Shown in pieces: positions 35,889 to 45,160 of a DNA stretch of 64,000 nt. Positions within the stretch are counted from its first letter, which is position 1, and every line of letters begins with the position of its first letter. The notes beneath the pieces are model-generated. The model saw only the letters and a list, made by a program, of their open reading frames with translations. It was not told where the DNA came from and searched no databases. The translations under genes and the position numbers were made by a program. Origin of the DNA: an uncultured Collinsella sp. (GTDB taxonomy: Bacteria; Actinomycetota; Coriobacteriia; Coriobacteriales; Coriobacteriaceae); NCBI GenBank assembly GCA_900544865.1, contig UQXA01000004.1:1-64000 (forward strand), given 5' to 3'.

Positions 35889-36770
35889 ATGCAAAACTTG
35901 CTTGAACTCAAAGGCATCTCACGCACTGTAAGCGACCGCTTTTCGCTGCGCGACGTCACGCTTGCCGTGGAGCCCGGCCAGATTGTTGGCTTTGTGGGCG
36001 CAAATGGCGCTGGCAAAACAACGACGATTCGAGCCGCTCTCGGGCTTATCAAACTCGATGCCGGCGAGGTGCACCTGTTTGGGCAGCGCTGTGGCGCCGA
36101 CGCACCCGGTGAAGCGCAGCGCCATCTACGCTCCCGCGTCGGTCTTGTCCTGGACACGTGCCCCTTCCCCTCCACGCTCAAGGTGGGCCAGATCGAGTCG
36201 CTCGTAGGCCCGGCGTACGCCACCTGGAGCCACGACACCTTCGCCAGCCCCATCGACCGATTTGGCCTCGATCCCAAGACAAAGGTCAAGGACCTCTCCC
36301 GCGGCATGGGCATGAAACTTCAGCTTACCTGCGCACTCAGCCACAAGGCCAAGCTGCTCGTTTTGGACGAAGCCACCGCAGGCCTCGACCCCATGGCACG
36401 TGAGGAGCTGCTCGATGAGCTACTCGCCTTTGTTTCTGACGGTCAGCGCAGCGTGCTGCTCTCGAGCCACATTACGTCCGACCTCGATCGCGCCGCCGAC
36501 CGCGTCGTCTGCATCGATAATGGCTCGATTATTTTTGACCTGCCGCGCGAGGACATCACCGACCGCGCCGGCATCGCCCACTGTACCCAAGCACAGGCCG
36601 CCGAGCTTATGGCTTGCGTCGAAGGCGCCCGTGCCGTCCACCACGCCTATAGCGTGGACGTGCTCGTGCCCAACCGTCGCGAAACGCTCGAGGCCTTCCC
36701 AGAGATTCCCTGCGATCAGGCAGCCATTGATGACTATCTGCGCCTCATGCTGAAAGGGGCTTCGAAATGA
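35889..36770 (+). CDS. ABC transporter ATP-binding protein
   Basis: 293 residues. Walker A GANGAGKTT, a Q-loop-position VLDTCPF, a signature LSRGMGMKLQLTCAL, Walker B LLVLDEATAGLDP and switch His in SSH. The signature LSRGM is atypical but usual for YtrB/CcmA-type proteins. The ATG at 35889 has AAAGG upstream; the frame extends back to 35424 but overlaps the regulator gene. Its stop overlaps the permease start by 4 bases (ATGA). It should power the membrane partner below. Confidence 0.92.
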   Translation: MQNLLELKGISRTVSDRFSLRDVTLAVEPGQIVGFVGANGAGKTTTIRAALGLIKLDAGEVHLFGQRCGADAPGEAQRHLRSRVGLVLDTCPFPSTLKVGQIESLVGPAYATWSHDTFASPIDRFGLDPKTKVKDLSRGMGMKLQLTCALSHKAKLLVLDEATAGLDPMAREELLDELLAFVSDGQRSVLLSSHITSDLDRAADRVVCIDNGSIIFDLPREDITDRAGIAHCTQAQAAELMACVEGARAVHHAYSVDVLVPNRRETLEAFPEIPCDQAAIDDYLRLMLKGASK

Positions 36771-37465
36771 AACGCGCCTTTATGTCCGAGCTCGCCATCG
36801 TTCGCACGCTCACCCCGAGCATCGCGGGCGTCGGCCTGTTCATCTTCGTCGTGCTAACCCTTGCCAACGCGTCGGATGGCGATTCCGGCATGAGCGCCGG
36901 CGCCTGCGCGGTCAGCGCCATGTCGCCCATCATGGTCATGAACTCGCTGGCCGGCTTCGACAATCAAAACGGATGGGAGCGTTATCGGGCAACGCTGCCT
37001 CTCACGCGCAAAGACATTATTTGCGCACGCTACCTGAGCATCATTGTCTTCTCGGCTGTCATGGCGTGCGCCGCCGCGCTTCTGAGCATCGTCTCCATCC
37101 CGCTATTCAACAGCGTGGGCATCCCCTCGACGGGACAGACGGTCTTTGAGATCGCTATAGCCTCGGCAGCATCGATGCTCATCTCCCTCATGATGGTGTT
37201 TTTGGCACAGCCGCTGTTCTTCCGATTTGGACACATGGAGGCGCTGCGCCTATCCGTCGGCCTGTTTGCCCTGCTCTGGTGCCTTGCCATTGCCACGTTG
37301 AGCTCCTCCAACCCCATCAGCAACTGGCTCATGTCGATTGCCGGAACGAATCCCGATCCCGCCGTCCTTGGCTGTCTGTGTGCAGGAATTGCAGTACTGG
37401 CGCTCGCACTATGTGCAATCAGCTGCGCTGTCAGCACCAAGGTTTATCGAGTACGCGATCTGTAA
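36767..37465 (+). CDS. ABC-2 type permease subunit
   Basis: 232 residues with six hydrophobic segments. The pattern near residues 60-75 (NSLAGFDNQNGWERYRATLPLTRKDI) matches the ABC2_membrane_5 family, in which a soluble turn contacts the ATPase. Translation is coupled to the ATPase gene by overlap. With it, it forms a small exporter controlled by the GntR regulator. Substrate not known; roles in antibiotic stress are typical. Confidence 0.87.
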   Translation: MKRAFMSELAIVRTLTPSIAGVGLFIFVVLTLANASDGDSGMSAGACAVSAMSPIMVMNSLAGFDNQNGWERYRATLPLTRKDIICARYLSIIVFSAVMACAAALLSIVSIPLFNSVGIPSTGQTVFEIAIASAASMLISLMMVFLAQPLFFRFGHMEALRLSVGLFALLWCLAIATLSSSNPISNWLMSIAGTNPDPAVLGCLCAGIAVLALALCAISCAVSTKVYRVRDL

Positions 37466-37474
37466 TCGACAGCT

Positions 37475-37507
37475 AAAAAAGCTTAGGTGGTACCCCGCTT
37501 ATTTTTT
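37475..37507 (+). terminator. Terminator of the GntR-ABC operon
   Basis: AAAAAAGC ... GCTTATTTTTT with GGT/ACC inside. It lies 10 bases after the permease stop and ends in T6. Confidence 0.7.
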
Positions 37508-37594
37508 CAATGAAACAAGGCGGCATAGCGTCACCACCGCCCCCCACAGCAGGCCGTCTAGTTCTTGGCAACCAAAAAGACACCGTCAGCATAT

Positions 37595-37775
37595 CGAAGG
37601 TGAATACTTTTCCGAGAAGTGAACGAGTAAAAACAGTGCCCTGTAGCATCGACATTTTTAAGGACTCAATTCCTGCGGTTTTGTCTAAGAATCCTGCAGT
37701 TTTGTTCGAAAAAAGTGTGCATGTTCCAGGGGTCCAGATTTACTCGTTCACTTCGCGGAAAACCATTCACCTTCG
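37595..37775. mobile_element. 181-bp element with 37-bp inverted ends (MITE-like)
   Basis: The left arm (37595-37631, starting CGAAGGTGAAT) matches the reverse complement of the right arm (37739-37775) at 34 of 37 positions. Two direct repeats, TCCTGCGGTTTTGT and TCCTGCAGTTTTGT, lie in the centre. It has no coding capacity and is less GC-rich than its surroundings. It fills most of a 449-base gap between two transporter genes. Target-site duplications were not clear. Confidence 0.65.
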
Positions 37776-37914
37776 ATTCGAGCCTTAACCAAATGCCCTC
37801 TCGAACTATGGCCCCTGTCTCACCACAGCGATATCAAAGCTTCATGGCGGGACGGTATCATCGGACGAGCGCCGTAAATCTGGCGCGGTCGTTCTTTGGG
37901 GAGGCATTTCACCC

Positions 37915-38790
37915 GTGTCGTGGGTCGCAGCAGCATTTGTGTCGGCTTTCTTTGCCGGCATCACATCTATCCTGGCCAAATGCGGCATCAAGCAGACCGA
38001 CTCCGATGTCGCGACGGCCATTCGCACCTGCGTGGTGCTCGTTTTCGCCTGGGCAATGGCGGGCATTTCTGGATCCATTGGAACCATTGGCAGCATCGAA
38101 CCCAGATCCTGGCTCTTTCTCGTCCTCTCGGGACTCGCTACCGGCGCTTCGTGGATCTGTTACTTTAAGGCGTTGAGCATCGGAGACGTCAATAAGGTCG
38201 TACCGGTCGACAAGATGAGCACCGTGCTCGCCGCGCTGATCGCCATCGTGCTTTTTGGCGAGACGAGCAACCTTGCGGTTAAGCTCGTGGGAACCGCCGT
38301 CATTACCCTCGGCACGTTTTTAATGACCGAGAAGCAGCAATCCGCCGGACCCGAGCAGCAGCAAGACCGGACCTGGCTCGCTTACGCCCTCGGCGCCGCC
38401 ATGTTCGCAGCACTCACCTCCGTCCTCGCTAAGATCGGCATCGAAGGCGTCGAGTCAAACCTGGCCACGGCAATCCGCACCTGCGTGGTACTGGTTATGG
38501 CATGGGCAATCGTGGCAGCTAAAGGCAAGATGGGCCAAGCCGTGCACGTAGACCGCTACGAGCTCGTATTTCTCGCGGCATCGGGCATCGCGACCGGAGC
38601 ATCGTGGCTGCTCTATTACTATGCCATCGCCGCAGGCCAGGTGAGCGTCGTGGTGCAGATCGACAAACTATCGATTGTCGTATCGGTACTATTTGCGCGC
38701 TTGGCATTCAACGAAAAGGTCTCGCGGCGCAGCGCCATCGGTCTCGCCCTCATCGTACTGGGCACTGCGGCGCTCGCGGTTTGGAAGTAG
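37915..38790 (+). CDS. EamA/DMT-family transporter, two-repeat type
   Basis: 291 residues, ten hydrophobic segments as two closely similar EamA repeats. Both halves contain SILAKIGI/SVLAKIGI, ATAIRTCVVLV and SGxATGASWxxYxxA blocks, so the internal duplication is recent or strongly conserved. GTG at 37915 follows GGGGAGG by 10 bases. Single gene, probably a metabolite exporter; substrate unknown. Confidence 0.87.
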   Translation: MSWVAAAFVSAFFAGITSILAKCGIKQTDSDVATAIRTCVVLVFAWAMAGISGSIGTIGSIEPRSWLFLVLSGLATGASWICYFKALSIGDVNKVVPVDKMSTVLAALIAIVLFGETSNLAVKLVGTAVITLGTFLMTEKQQSAGPEQQQDRTWLAYALGAAMFAALTSVLAKIGIEGVESNLATAIRTCVVLVMAWAIVAAKGKMGQAVHVDRYELVFLAASGIATGASWLLYYYAIAAGQVSVVVQIDKLSIVVSVLFARLAFNEKVSRRSAIGLALIVLGTAALAVWK

Positions 38791-38805
38791 CGCGGCCAGC
38801 AGCCG

Positions 38806-39597
38806 CTACATCCTCACACCTGGCTTGGGATGCCTGTACTGACCGTGGGATGCCGTGCGCTTACCGTGCGAGATGGCAAATTTGGGACAACGGTGCAGGC
38901 AACGAAGGCAGGCTGCGCACTCCGGCTTTGTCCAGACGGGAAGGCCGTCGCGCATCTCAATCGCCGCCATGGGGCAGCGCTTGGCACACAGGCCGCAGCC
39001 GATGCAGCGATCGGCATCGACGGCAAACTTGCTCGTCTGTTGCATGCGCGGCAGCCCAATTGCGTGATACGCGCACGATGCAAACAGAGGCACGCGATGG
39101 CGCATCATGTTGCCCGTGCGGCGTGCCCGCACCGCCTCGATCACGGCATCAATCTGCGCCTCGGCAGCTCTATTGATACCCTCAACCTTTTGAGGGTCAG
39201 ACAGGTCGAAAACAGGCGTCCAGGTATCGGGCATCTTGACGCTCATCGCCGCATCTAACTCGAGCCCACGCTCGTGCAGCAGGTCGCGGGCAAACTTGGC
39301 AGATTGGCCGGTCGTCGAACCGTACGTCGAAACATAGAACGTATAGGGGCGCTCGCCGCCCTTTGCACCGGCAGCAATCGACAGGTCGGCAGTCTTCAAA
39401 AACTCGATCATCGGTGTCGGCAGACCCCAGGCATACACCGGAGCAACAAATCCCAGCTGGCAGGGGCCTTCCGTCGCAACAAGGCGAAGGGCGTCGACAT
39501 CAAAACGCTCAATCGACACAACCTTGTCGTCTGTCGCCGCCGCAATGCGACGCGCCACATGTTCGCTGTTCCCCGTCGCGCTAAAGTACAGGATCAT
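38806..39597 (-). CDS. EFR1-type flavodoxin-ferredoxin fusion
   Basis: 263 residues. The N-terminal flavodoxin domain starts YFSATGNSEHVA (FMN phosphate loop); the C-terminal part holds two 4Fe-4S motifs, CIGCGLCAKRCP and CAACLRCLHRCP. This layout is the EFR1 family, common in anaerobes, which shuttles electrons in the cytoplasm. GAGGGG precedes the ATG. It lies 37 bases after the ClC gene and may be cotranscribed with it. Electron donor and acceptor unknown. Confidence 0.9.
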   Translation of the reverse strand: MILYFSATGNSEHVARRIAAATDDKVVSIERFDVDALRLVATEGPCQLGFVAPVYAWGLPTPMIEFLKTADLSIAAGAKGGERPYTFYVSTYGSTTGQSAKFARDLLHERGLELDAAMSVKMPDTWTPVFDLSDPQKVEGINRAAEAQIDAVIEAVRARRTGNMMRHRVPLFASCAYHAIGLPRMQQTSKFAVDADRCIGCGLCAKRCPMAAIEMRDGLPVWTKPECAACLRCLHRCPKFAISHGKRTASHGQYRHPKPGVRM

Positions 39598-39634
39598 CTC
39601 GTACCCCTCTGGAGTTGACTCGCGATTAACCGCG

Positions 39635-40939
39635 CTATTTGCGCAGCGGCTTGGGCAGCGGAATGCCGGCGGCGATGGCGGCGGCGATGATCATACAGAC
39701 GATGCCTTTGAGCGGGAAGCACATGAGCAGCAGGCCCACGACCATGATGGGCTGGCGCATGACGGCGCCCATCGTCGATGCCGTGCAGACGGCAACGCAA
39801 AAGACCGGATCGGCGCCGGTGAGGATAGCAAGGCCATAGCCTAGGCTTACGCCCGAGAAGATAACCGGGAAGAAGTGGCCGCCGCGCCAACCAAGGTTGA
39901 TGAGGGCGGGCGTCAGCATGGCCTTAACGAGACCGGTCGCGATAAGCACGCCGGCGGGAATGGTCAGATAGGTTTCCATGAGCACGTCGGCCTGCGTCTC
40001 GCCGGCAAACATGGTGTAGGGCAGGACCGTGCCGCAGATGGCGAGCGCCAGGCCGGCCAGCATGGCTTTGACGACAGGGCGCGCCCCTATTGCATGGGCA
40101 AGCGCTTCGCTCGCGTGCTCAGAGACAAAGTACAGCCAGCCGCAGATTGTTCCGATCAGCGACAGAGGGATGAGCCAGGTAAGCTCCAGGTTGCCCACCA
40201 CGGCAGCCTCGAACCTCGGCATACCCATGCCGCCGCCCATGAGCTGGCCGAGCAGCAGGTAGGTGCCCAGGCCGCCAGCAATCGCGATGCCGTAAACCAC
40301 GGTCTTTTGCGCCTTGGGCAGCCTGATGGTGATCTCACCGGATTCGGAATCCTCGCCATCGCCGGCACTCTGGCCGTCGGCGCTACCAGCGAGCGGTGCC
40401 ACAAAACCAAAGACGGGCGCGGTAAAGAGCGCCGTCAGGGCAGCCTGGGTGCCCAGCAGCGTAAGCTCCCTAAACTCGGCGCCAAAGCGACGCATGCGGT
40501 CGCCGACCCAGCTGCACAGACCAGCGATAACGCCGGTCAGGCCGGCCTCCGGTCCAATGCTTCCGCCAAACAGCAGCGGCAGCAATGCCGCGAGCGAAAG
40601 CTTGCCCAGGTTGTCGTACGGATAGCGCCCGTCTTGCTTAACCTTAGCCATCACCTGGTTGAGGTCATCGGTCTTGGTGCCTGTCATCTTTTCGTACAGA
40701 CCGATTAACAGGCCGCCCAGCAGGCAGATAAAAAACGGGTACGGCAGAAAGCCAAACGGACCGCGGGCAAGCTCGGGCGAAGCGACGCCCAGCGCGTGCG
40801 GAATCTCGGTCCATAGATAGTCGATACCGTGCTCCATCGCAAAAAAGAACAGCCAGACCGCAGCACCTGCGAGTGCACCGGTCACGGCAACGCTGACCAA
40901 AAACAGCGCGCGGTTTGTGGGTTTGGCAAGGTTATCCAT
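39635..40939 (-). CDS. ClC-family chloride channel/antiporter-like protein
   Basis: 434 residues, about ten hydrophobic segments. ClC signs: GGSIGPEAGLTG (selectivity motif corresponding to G-x-x-GP), and GWRGGHFFPVIFSG (corresponding to GG-x-F-x-P). A polar insert (about residues 185-205, DGEDSESGE) lies between the halves. Whether it is a channel or H+-coupled antiporter is uncertain, because the gating Glu region reads IGPEA. GGAGG precedes the ATG. Confidence 0.88.
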   Translation of the reverse strand: MDNLAKPTNRALFLVSVAVTGALAGAAVWLFFFAMEHGIDYLWTEIPHALGVASPELARGPFGFLPYPFFICLLGGLLIGLYEKMTGTKTDDLNQVMAKVKQDGRYPYDNLGKLSLAALLPLLFGGSIGPEAGLTGVIAGLCSWVGDRMRRFGAEFRELTLLGTQAALTALFTAPVFGFVAPLAGSADGQSAGDGEDSESGEITIRLPKAQKTVVYGIAIAGGLGTYLLLGQLMGGGMGMPRFEAAVVGNLELTWLIPLSLIGTICGWLYFVSEHASEALAHAIGARPVVKAMLAGLALAICGTVLPYTMFAGETQADVLMETYLTIPAGVLIATGLVKAMLTPALINLGWRGGHFFPVIFSGVSLGYGLAILTGADPVFCVAVCTASTMGAVMRQPIMVVGLLLMCFPLKGIVCMIIAAAIAAGIPLPKPLRK

Positions 40940-41064
40940 CGGGTCCTCCCGCGGTCAAAGTCGACATAGTTACGTTTTATTGTAGAGCGAGCGTTGCTCG
41001 AACGAGCCAACCGTCTGCGCTGAAAACGGCACCATTGGGAGCCATTGTGGGGCAGGCTCAAGAC

Positions 41065-41598
41065 TTATCCGTTGATAATCGAGGCAATCTCGCGCAAATC
41101 GTCGGCAAAGTAAATGCCTTGCTGGCGCTGCGGGCTCGATAAACCCTTATCGATCATGTGCCCGAGCAGCGCCTTGAGGTCGTTGTAGTAACCGTCCAGG
41201 TTATACAGGATGCACGGAGCACTCAGGTGCCCCAACGACACCGCAGACATGACCTCGGCAATCTCCTCGAGCGTGCCCGTACCGCCCGGAAATGCGATGA
41301 ACGCATCGCCGAGCTCAATCATCTTGGCCTTGCGCTCCGCCATATCGCTCGTCACGATAAGGTCGTCGATACCGTCGTGTTGAAACTCGGCCTCGATAAA
41401 AAAGCTCGGCTCAACACCCGTCACGTGTCCACCCGCCTCGAGTACGCTATCGGCGAGCGCACCCATCAGGCCCGATTTGGACCCACCGTATACCAGCGCG
41501 TGCCCGTTGGCGCCAATCCAGTTGCCCAGCTCCTGCACCGCGGGCAGAAACGCCGGGTCATTGCCAGTGTTGGCACCCAGGTACACGGTGATGTTCAT
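41065..41598 (-). CDS. LOG-family phosphoribohydrolase
   Basis: 177 residues. The active-site motif PGGTGTLEE (about residues 104-112) and the upstream GGSKSGLMG loop match the LOG family, which releases the base from nucleoside 5'-monophosphates; in bacteria the natural substrate is often a nucleotide rather than a cytokinin. GGGGG precedes the ATG. It follows the K+-channel gene by 36 bases. Confidence 0.9.
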   Translation of the reverse strand: MNITVYLGANTGNDPAFLPAVQELGNWIGANGHALVYGGSKSGLMGALADSVLEAGGHVTGVEPSFFIEAEFQHDGIDDLIVTSDMAERKAKMIELGDAFIAFPGGTGTLEEIAEVMSAVSLGHLSAPCILYNLDGYYNDLKALLGHMIDKGLSSPQRQQGIYFADDLREIASIING

Positions 41599-41634
41599 AT
41601 TTGCCCCCCCCTGTTGTGGCGCGCGACGTTCGTC

Positions 41635-42060
41635 TTAGCGCTGGCGTCGACGATACTCGCGCACGCGACGTGAAAGATCGGCAAGCTCGTCGCGATCGAG
41701 CTCTTCCAAATGCTCCAGATCATCCATAAAGCGTGCCATGGTGTCCTTTTGACGCATCTTGATAAGCGTATTGCAGTAGTTCACCGCCACGCCCGTGAGC
41801 ATGGCGATGTAGAAGATGCTGATGACGCTCAGAATGACGGTAATGGCGCGGGCAACCGGTGTCTCGACCGGAATGTCACCAAAGCCGATGGTCGAGACCG
41901 TCTCAAAGCTAAACCACAGGCCATCGCCAAACGTGAGGGTCGTGGGCTCGGACAGCCAGACGGCCGTCGAGCACAGCAGGTAAAAGATTAGAAACAGGCC
42001 CGTGATGCGCGCAAAGCCAGCCTGTCGCAGCACATCGGCAAGCGTCCTCAACCTGTTCAT
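41635..42060 (-). CDS. Two-span potassium channel with TIGFGD filter
   Basis: 141 residues: TM1 (GLFLIFYLLCSTAVWL), pore helix and filter TIGFGD, TM2 (AITVILSVISIFYIAMLTGVAV), then a charged C-terminal coiled region (RFMDDLEHLEELDRDELADL). Canonical filters read T-V-G-Y/F-G. The ATG at 42060 follows AAAGGGG; the frame extends to 42123 without support. The tail may assemble the tetramer. Likely cotranscribed with the LOG gene. Confidence 0.87.
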   Translation of the reverse strand: MNRLRTLADVLRQAGFARITGLFLIFYLLCSTAVWLSEPTTLTFGDGLWFSFETVSTIGFGDIPVETPVARAITVILSVISIFYIAMLTGVAVNYCNTLIKMRQKDTMARFMDDLEHLEELDRDELADLSRRVREYRRRQR

Positions 42061-42128
42061 CGCGACCCCTTTCCCAGACGCCCAATCTCGTTCGCTCGGT
42101 ATTGTCCCACGCCTCCCCCGCAAACGAA

Positions 42129-42224
42129 ACTAGTCATTGGAACTAGTCATTGGGAACGTTCTTAAATGACTAGTCAAACAAGAACGTCCCCAATGACTAG
42201 TCGTTTAAGAACGTCCCCGATGAC
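42129..42224. repeat. Family B repeat cluster, copy 2
   Basis: Several overlapping units of GACTAGTCATTGGGAACGTTCTTAAA and its complement (e.g. AAGAACGTCCCCAATGACTAG). It fills the divergent region between the K+-channel gene and the fused sensor kinase gene. Confidence 0.88.
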
Positions 42225-42317
42225 TGCCGGGCGGGAGCGTTTAGCGGTACAGCTGCCGACTGGGCAGGCTGAGCTGGTATCCTTATGCGGTAATGTCTCG
42301 ATTCGTTAGGATTGCAT

Positions 42318-45122
42318 GTGAGAGCTTCCGCTGTCCTTCGTTCAGTTATATATCGCACCCTGGCCGTCGCGCTTGCCGCGCTCGCGGTACTGAGCACCAT
42401 CATGCCCGCCCCCGCCTATGCCGCCAATACCGATCAGCAGGTCAAAACGGTCCGCGTTGGTTGGCTCGTCAACAACGAGGGCTTCCAGGACGGCACCCCC
42501 GGCGAGCGTCTCTCGGGATGGGGTTACGAGTACCTCCAAACCCTCTCGTACTACACACCCGGCTGGCAGTACGAATACGTCTCCGGCACCTTCACCGAGC
42601 TTATGGAGAAGCTCGAAGCCGGCGAGATTGACCTCATGCCAAACATCTCCTACTCCGAAGAACGCGCCCAAAAACTGCTCTTCTCGTCGAACCCCGAGGG
42701 CACCGAACGCTACTACATCTACGCCAAGCCCGATCGCGACGACCTGGCCAAGGGTGACCCCCAGGCACTCCAGGGTCTCACTATCGGTTTCAACCCCGGC
42801 GTCATGCAAACCATCGTTGGCCAGCAATGGCTCGCCAACGAGGGCATTACCTGTACCTATAAGGAAATCAGCAGTAACGGCGACCTTTTCGATGCGCTCG
42901 CAAACGGCGAGGTCGACGCCATCATCATGAACGACACGACCTCGTCGCCCAACGCCTCCCCCATGTTCTACATTGGTTCGAGCGACTACTACTTTGCCGT
43001 TCCCAAAAGCCGCCCCGACCTGATGAACGACATCAATGCTGCCATGACGGCAATCGCCCGCGTCAACCCACGCTATAACGACGAAGTCAAATCTAGCTAC
43101 TCGACCCAAAACAGCGGTTCATCATCGCTCAACGGCCCCGAATGTTCCTGGCTCAAAGCAAACAACAACACCATCACGCTCGGCTACATTACGGGCAAAC
43201 TCCCCTACTGCAACGAGGACGAAGACGGCGAAATGGAAGGTTCGCTCGCATCGCTTGCGACGACGCTGCACGATAAATTTGGCATTACGGTCAAAACCGT
43301 CGCCTTTGATAGCTACAAGATGATGTCAAAGGCCCTGTCAAAGGAAAGCATAGACGTTGCGCTGCCGGTATACCGAGATTACTGGTTTGCCGAGCAAACA
43401 GGCGTTGTGCAGTCGATATCGTTGGGGACCGTGTCCCTCACCGCCATCCACACCGGCAGCGACCTGAACAAAGACCTTCAGAACATCGCCTGTACCAAAT
43501 CATCGTTTGTCAACAAAAATGCACTTGAAAGCCTGTTTCCCACAGCGACCGTGACCGAATACCAATCCGACGATGAAGCGTTCGACGCCCTCAGGAAGGG
43601 AACGGCGCACTGCATCGTCGCTCCCAGCTCACGCATAAAAACCATCGGCGACCGTTATGATCTCGAAGGTTACGAGACGGCCGAGCTCCCTGACACCTGT
43701 GAGCTCTCGTGCTGGATTTCGCGCGGAAAGCCCGAGCTGCTGGGAATCGTCAACAAGGGCATCATCAATGCCGGAGAATCGCTCTCCGCAAGCAATTACT
43801 CCTCCACGTCGTACACGGCCCAGGAATCCAACACGCTTCAATTCCTTTATCGCAACCGTGCCGCCGTTGCAGCTGCCCTCATCGGTATGTTGTCGGTCGG
43901 TATCGTCCTGCTCATCTGGGCGCTCGTGCGCGCTCGAACCGAGCGCAAAAAAGCCGACGCTGCCAACGCCGCTAAGACGGCATTCCTCACGCGCATGAGC
44001 CACGACATCCGAACGCCGCTCAACGGTATCCTGGGCCTTATCGAGATCGAGGAATTGAAGGAAGGCGATATCCAGGTCGCCCGCGAGAGCCGTGCCAAGG
44101 CGCGCGTTGCCGCCAATCACCTGCTCTCGCTGATCAACGACATCCTCGAGATGGGCAAAATCGAAGACCGCAAGCTAACACTGGAGCATGCGCCTTTTAA
44201 CCTCAAAAAGCTCTGTGACGATACGCTGGTGCTGTGCAAGCTCCGCGCATCCGATAACGGCATCACAATGCAGGACAATAGTCTGCCGTACGCCACGGGA
44301 CCATACATGATCGGCAGTTCCACCCATATCCGACAGATTATGATCAACCTGTTAAACAACAGCATTAAGTACAACAAGCACGGCGGCTCCGTCACCTTTA
44401 GCTCAAAGACCAAGCCACTCGATAACGGGCGCGCGCTCTTTTGCTTTAGCGTTTCGGATACCGGCATTGGCATGACTCCCAAGTTTTTAAAGCATATCTA
44501 TGAGCCGTTTGCCCAAGAAGGTGACGATGCGCGCAGCAAGTTCCAAGGAACCGGCATGGGCATGCCAATCGTCAAGTCGCTTATTGAACTGATGGGCGGT
44601 ACGATTGAGATTTCGAGTGAGGTTGGCGTGGGAAGTACGTTCAACGTCCAGATTCCGCTCGATATCGACAAGAACCCTCAGACGCGGGCAGATACGGTCG
44701 AGAGGGCGCTCGACTGCTCGCTCGCCGACATGAACGTGCTGCTCGCCGAAGACAACGAATTGAATGCCGAGATTGCCCAGGCGCTGCTCGAAAGCGAAGG
44801 CATTGTCGTAACTCGCGCCGCCGATGGCAACGAAGCGGTCGACCTATATGTTGGCCGTCCCGCCGGCAGCTTCGATGCGATTCTGATGGACATCATGATG
44901 CCAGGCATGGACGGCTACGAGGCAACCCGCGCGATTCGCCTGAGCGAGAAGGTCGATGCAGCCGACATCCCCATCATCGCGCTCACCGCCAACGCCTTCG
45001 CCGAGGACGCCAAGGCGGCACACGACGCCGGCATGAACGCCCATCTGTCCAAACCGGTCGACTTTAACAAGCTCAAAAACATGCTCGCCCGCATCAAGAA
45101 ATACGGAGCTGTTTCGCTATAG
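42318..45122 (+). CDS. Hybrid sensor histidine kinase with two extracytoplasmic solute-binding domains
   Basis: 934 residues. After a signal peptide (cleavage near PAYAAN) come two family-3 solute-binding domains (about 40-245 and 265-495), one TM helix (about 510-535), HisKA with His562 in MSHDIRTPLNGI, an HATPase domain (NLLNNSIKYN, DTGIGM, GTGMGM) and a receiver domain with phosphoacceptor Asp858 (LMDIMMPG). It probably binds amino acids or similar ligands outside the cell and passes phosphate to its own receiver. No Hpt or DNA-binding partner is adjacent, so the output is unknown. GTG at 42318 has AGGA six bases upstream; a TTG two codons earlier is possible. Confidence 0.92.
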   Translation: MRASAVLRSVIYRTLAVALAALAVLSTIMPAPAYAANTDQQVKTVRVGWLVNNEGFQDGTPGERLSGWGYEYLQTLSYYTPGWQYEYVSGTFTELMEKLEAGEIDLMPNISYSEERAQKLLFSSNPEGTERYYIYAKPDRDDLAKGDPQALQGLTIGFNPGVMQTIVGQQWLANEGITCTYKEISSNGDLFDALANGEVDAIIMNDTTSSPNASPMFYIGSSDYYFAVPKSRPDLMNDINAAMTAIARVNPRYNDEVKSSYSTQNSGSSSLNGPECSWLKANNNTITLGYITGKLPYCNEDEDGEMEGSLASLATTLHDKFGITVKTVAFDSYKMMSKALSKESIDVALPVYRDYWFAEQTGVVQSISLGTVSLTAIHTGSDLNKDLQNIACTKSSFVNKNALESLFPTATVTEYQSDDEAFDALRKGTAHCIVAPSSRIKTIGDRYDLEGYETAELPDTCELSCWISRGKPELLGIVNKGIINAGESLSASNYSSTSYTAQESNTLQFLYRNRAAVAAALIGMLSVGIVLLIWALVRARTERKKADAANAAKTAFLTRMSHDIRTPLNGILGLIEIEELKEGDIQVARESRAKARVAANHLLSLINDILEMGKIEDRKLTLEHAPFNLKKLCDDTLVLCKLRASDNGITMQDNSLPYATGPYMIGSSTHIRQIMINLLNNSIKYNKHGGSVTFSSKTKPLDNGRALFCFSVSDTGIGMTPKFLKHIYEPFAQEGDDARSKFQGTGMGMPIVKSLIELMGGTIEISSEVGVGSTFNVQIPLDIDKNPQTRADTVERALDCSLADMNVLLAEDNELNAEIAQALLESEGIVVTRAADGNEAVDLYVGRPAGSFDAILMDIMMPGMDGYEATRAIRLSEKVDAADIPIIALTANAFAEDAKAAHDAGMNAHLSKPVDFNKLKNMLARIKKYGAVSL

Positions 45123-45160
45123 TTTGTGCTTAACCACCATACGCAGCAGAAAGGAAGCCA

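Noticed and set aside
37484..37500. T-box-like GGTGGTACC next to a T-run
   Set aside because: The GGTGGNACC core is there, but no specifier stem or aminoacyl-tRNA or amino-acid gene follows. It reads better as part of the operon's terminator.
37840..37900. Possible mini-ykkC (guanidine-II) hairpins before the EamA transporter
   Set aside because: GGACGG and GGACGAG occur, but the flanking stems do not pair as required.
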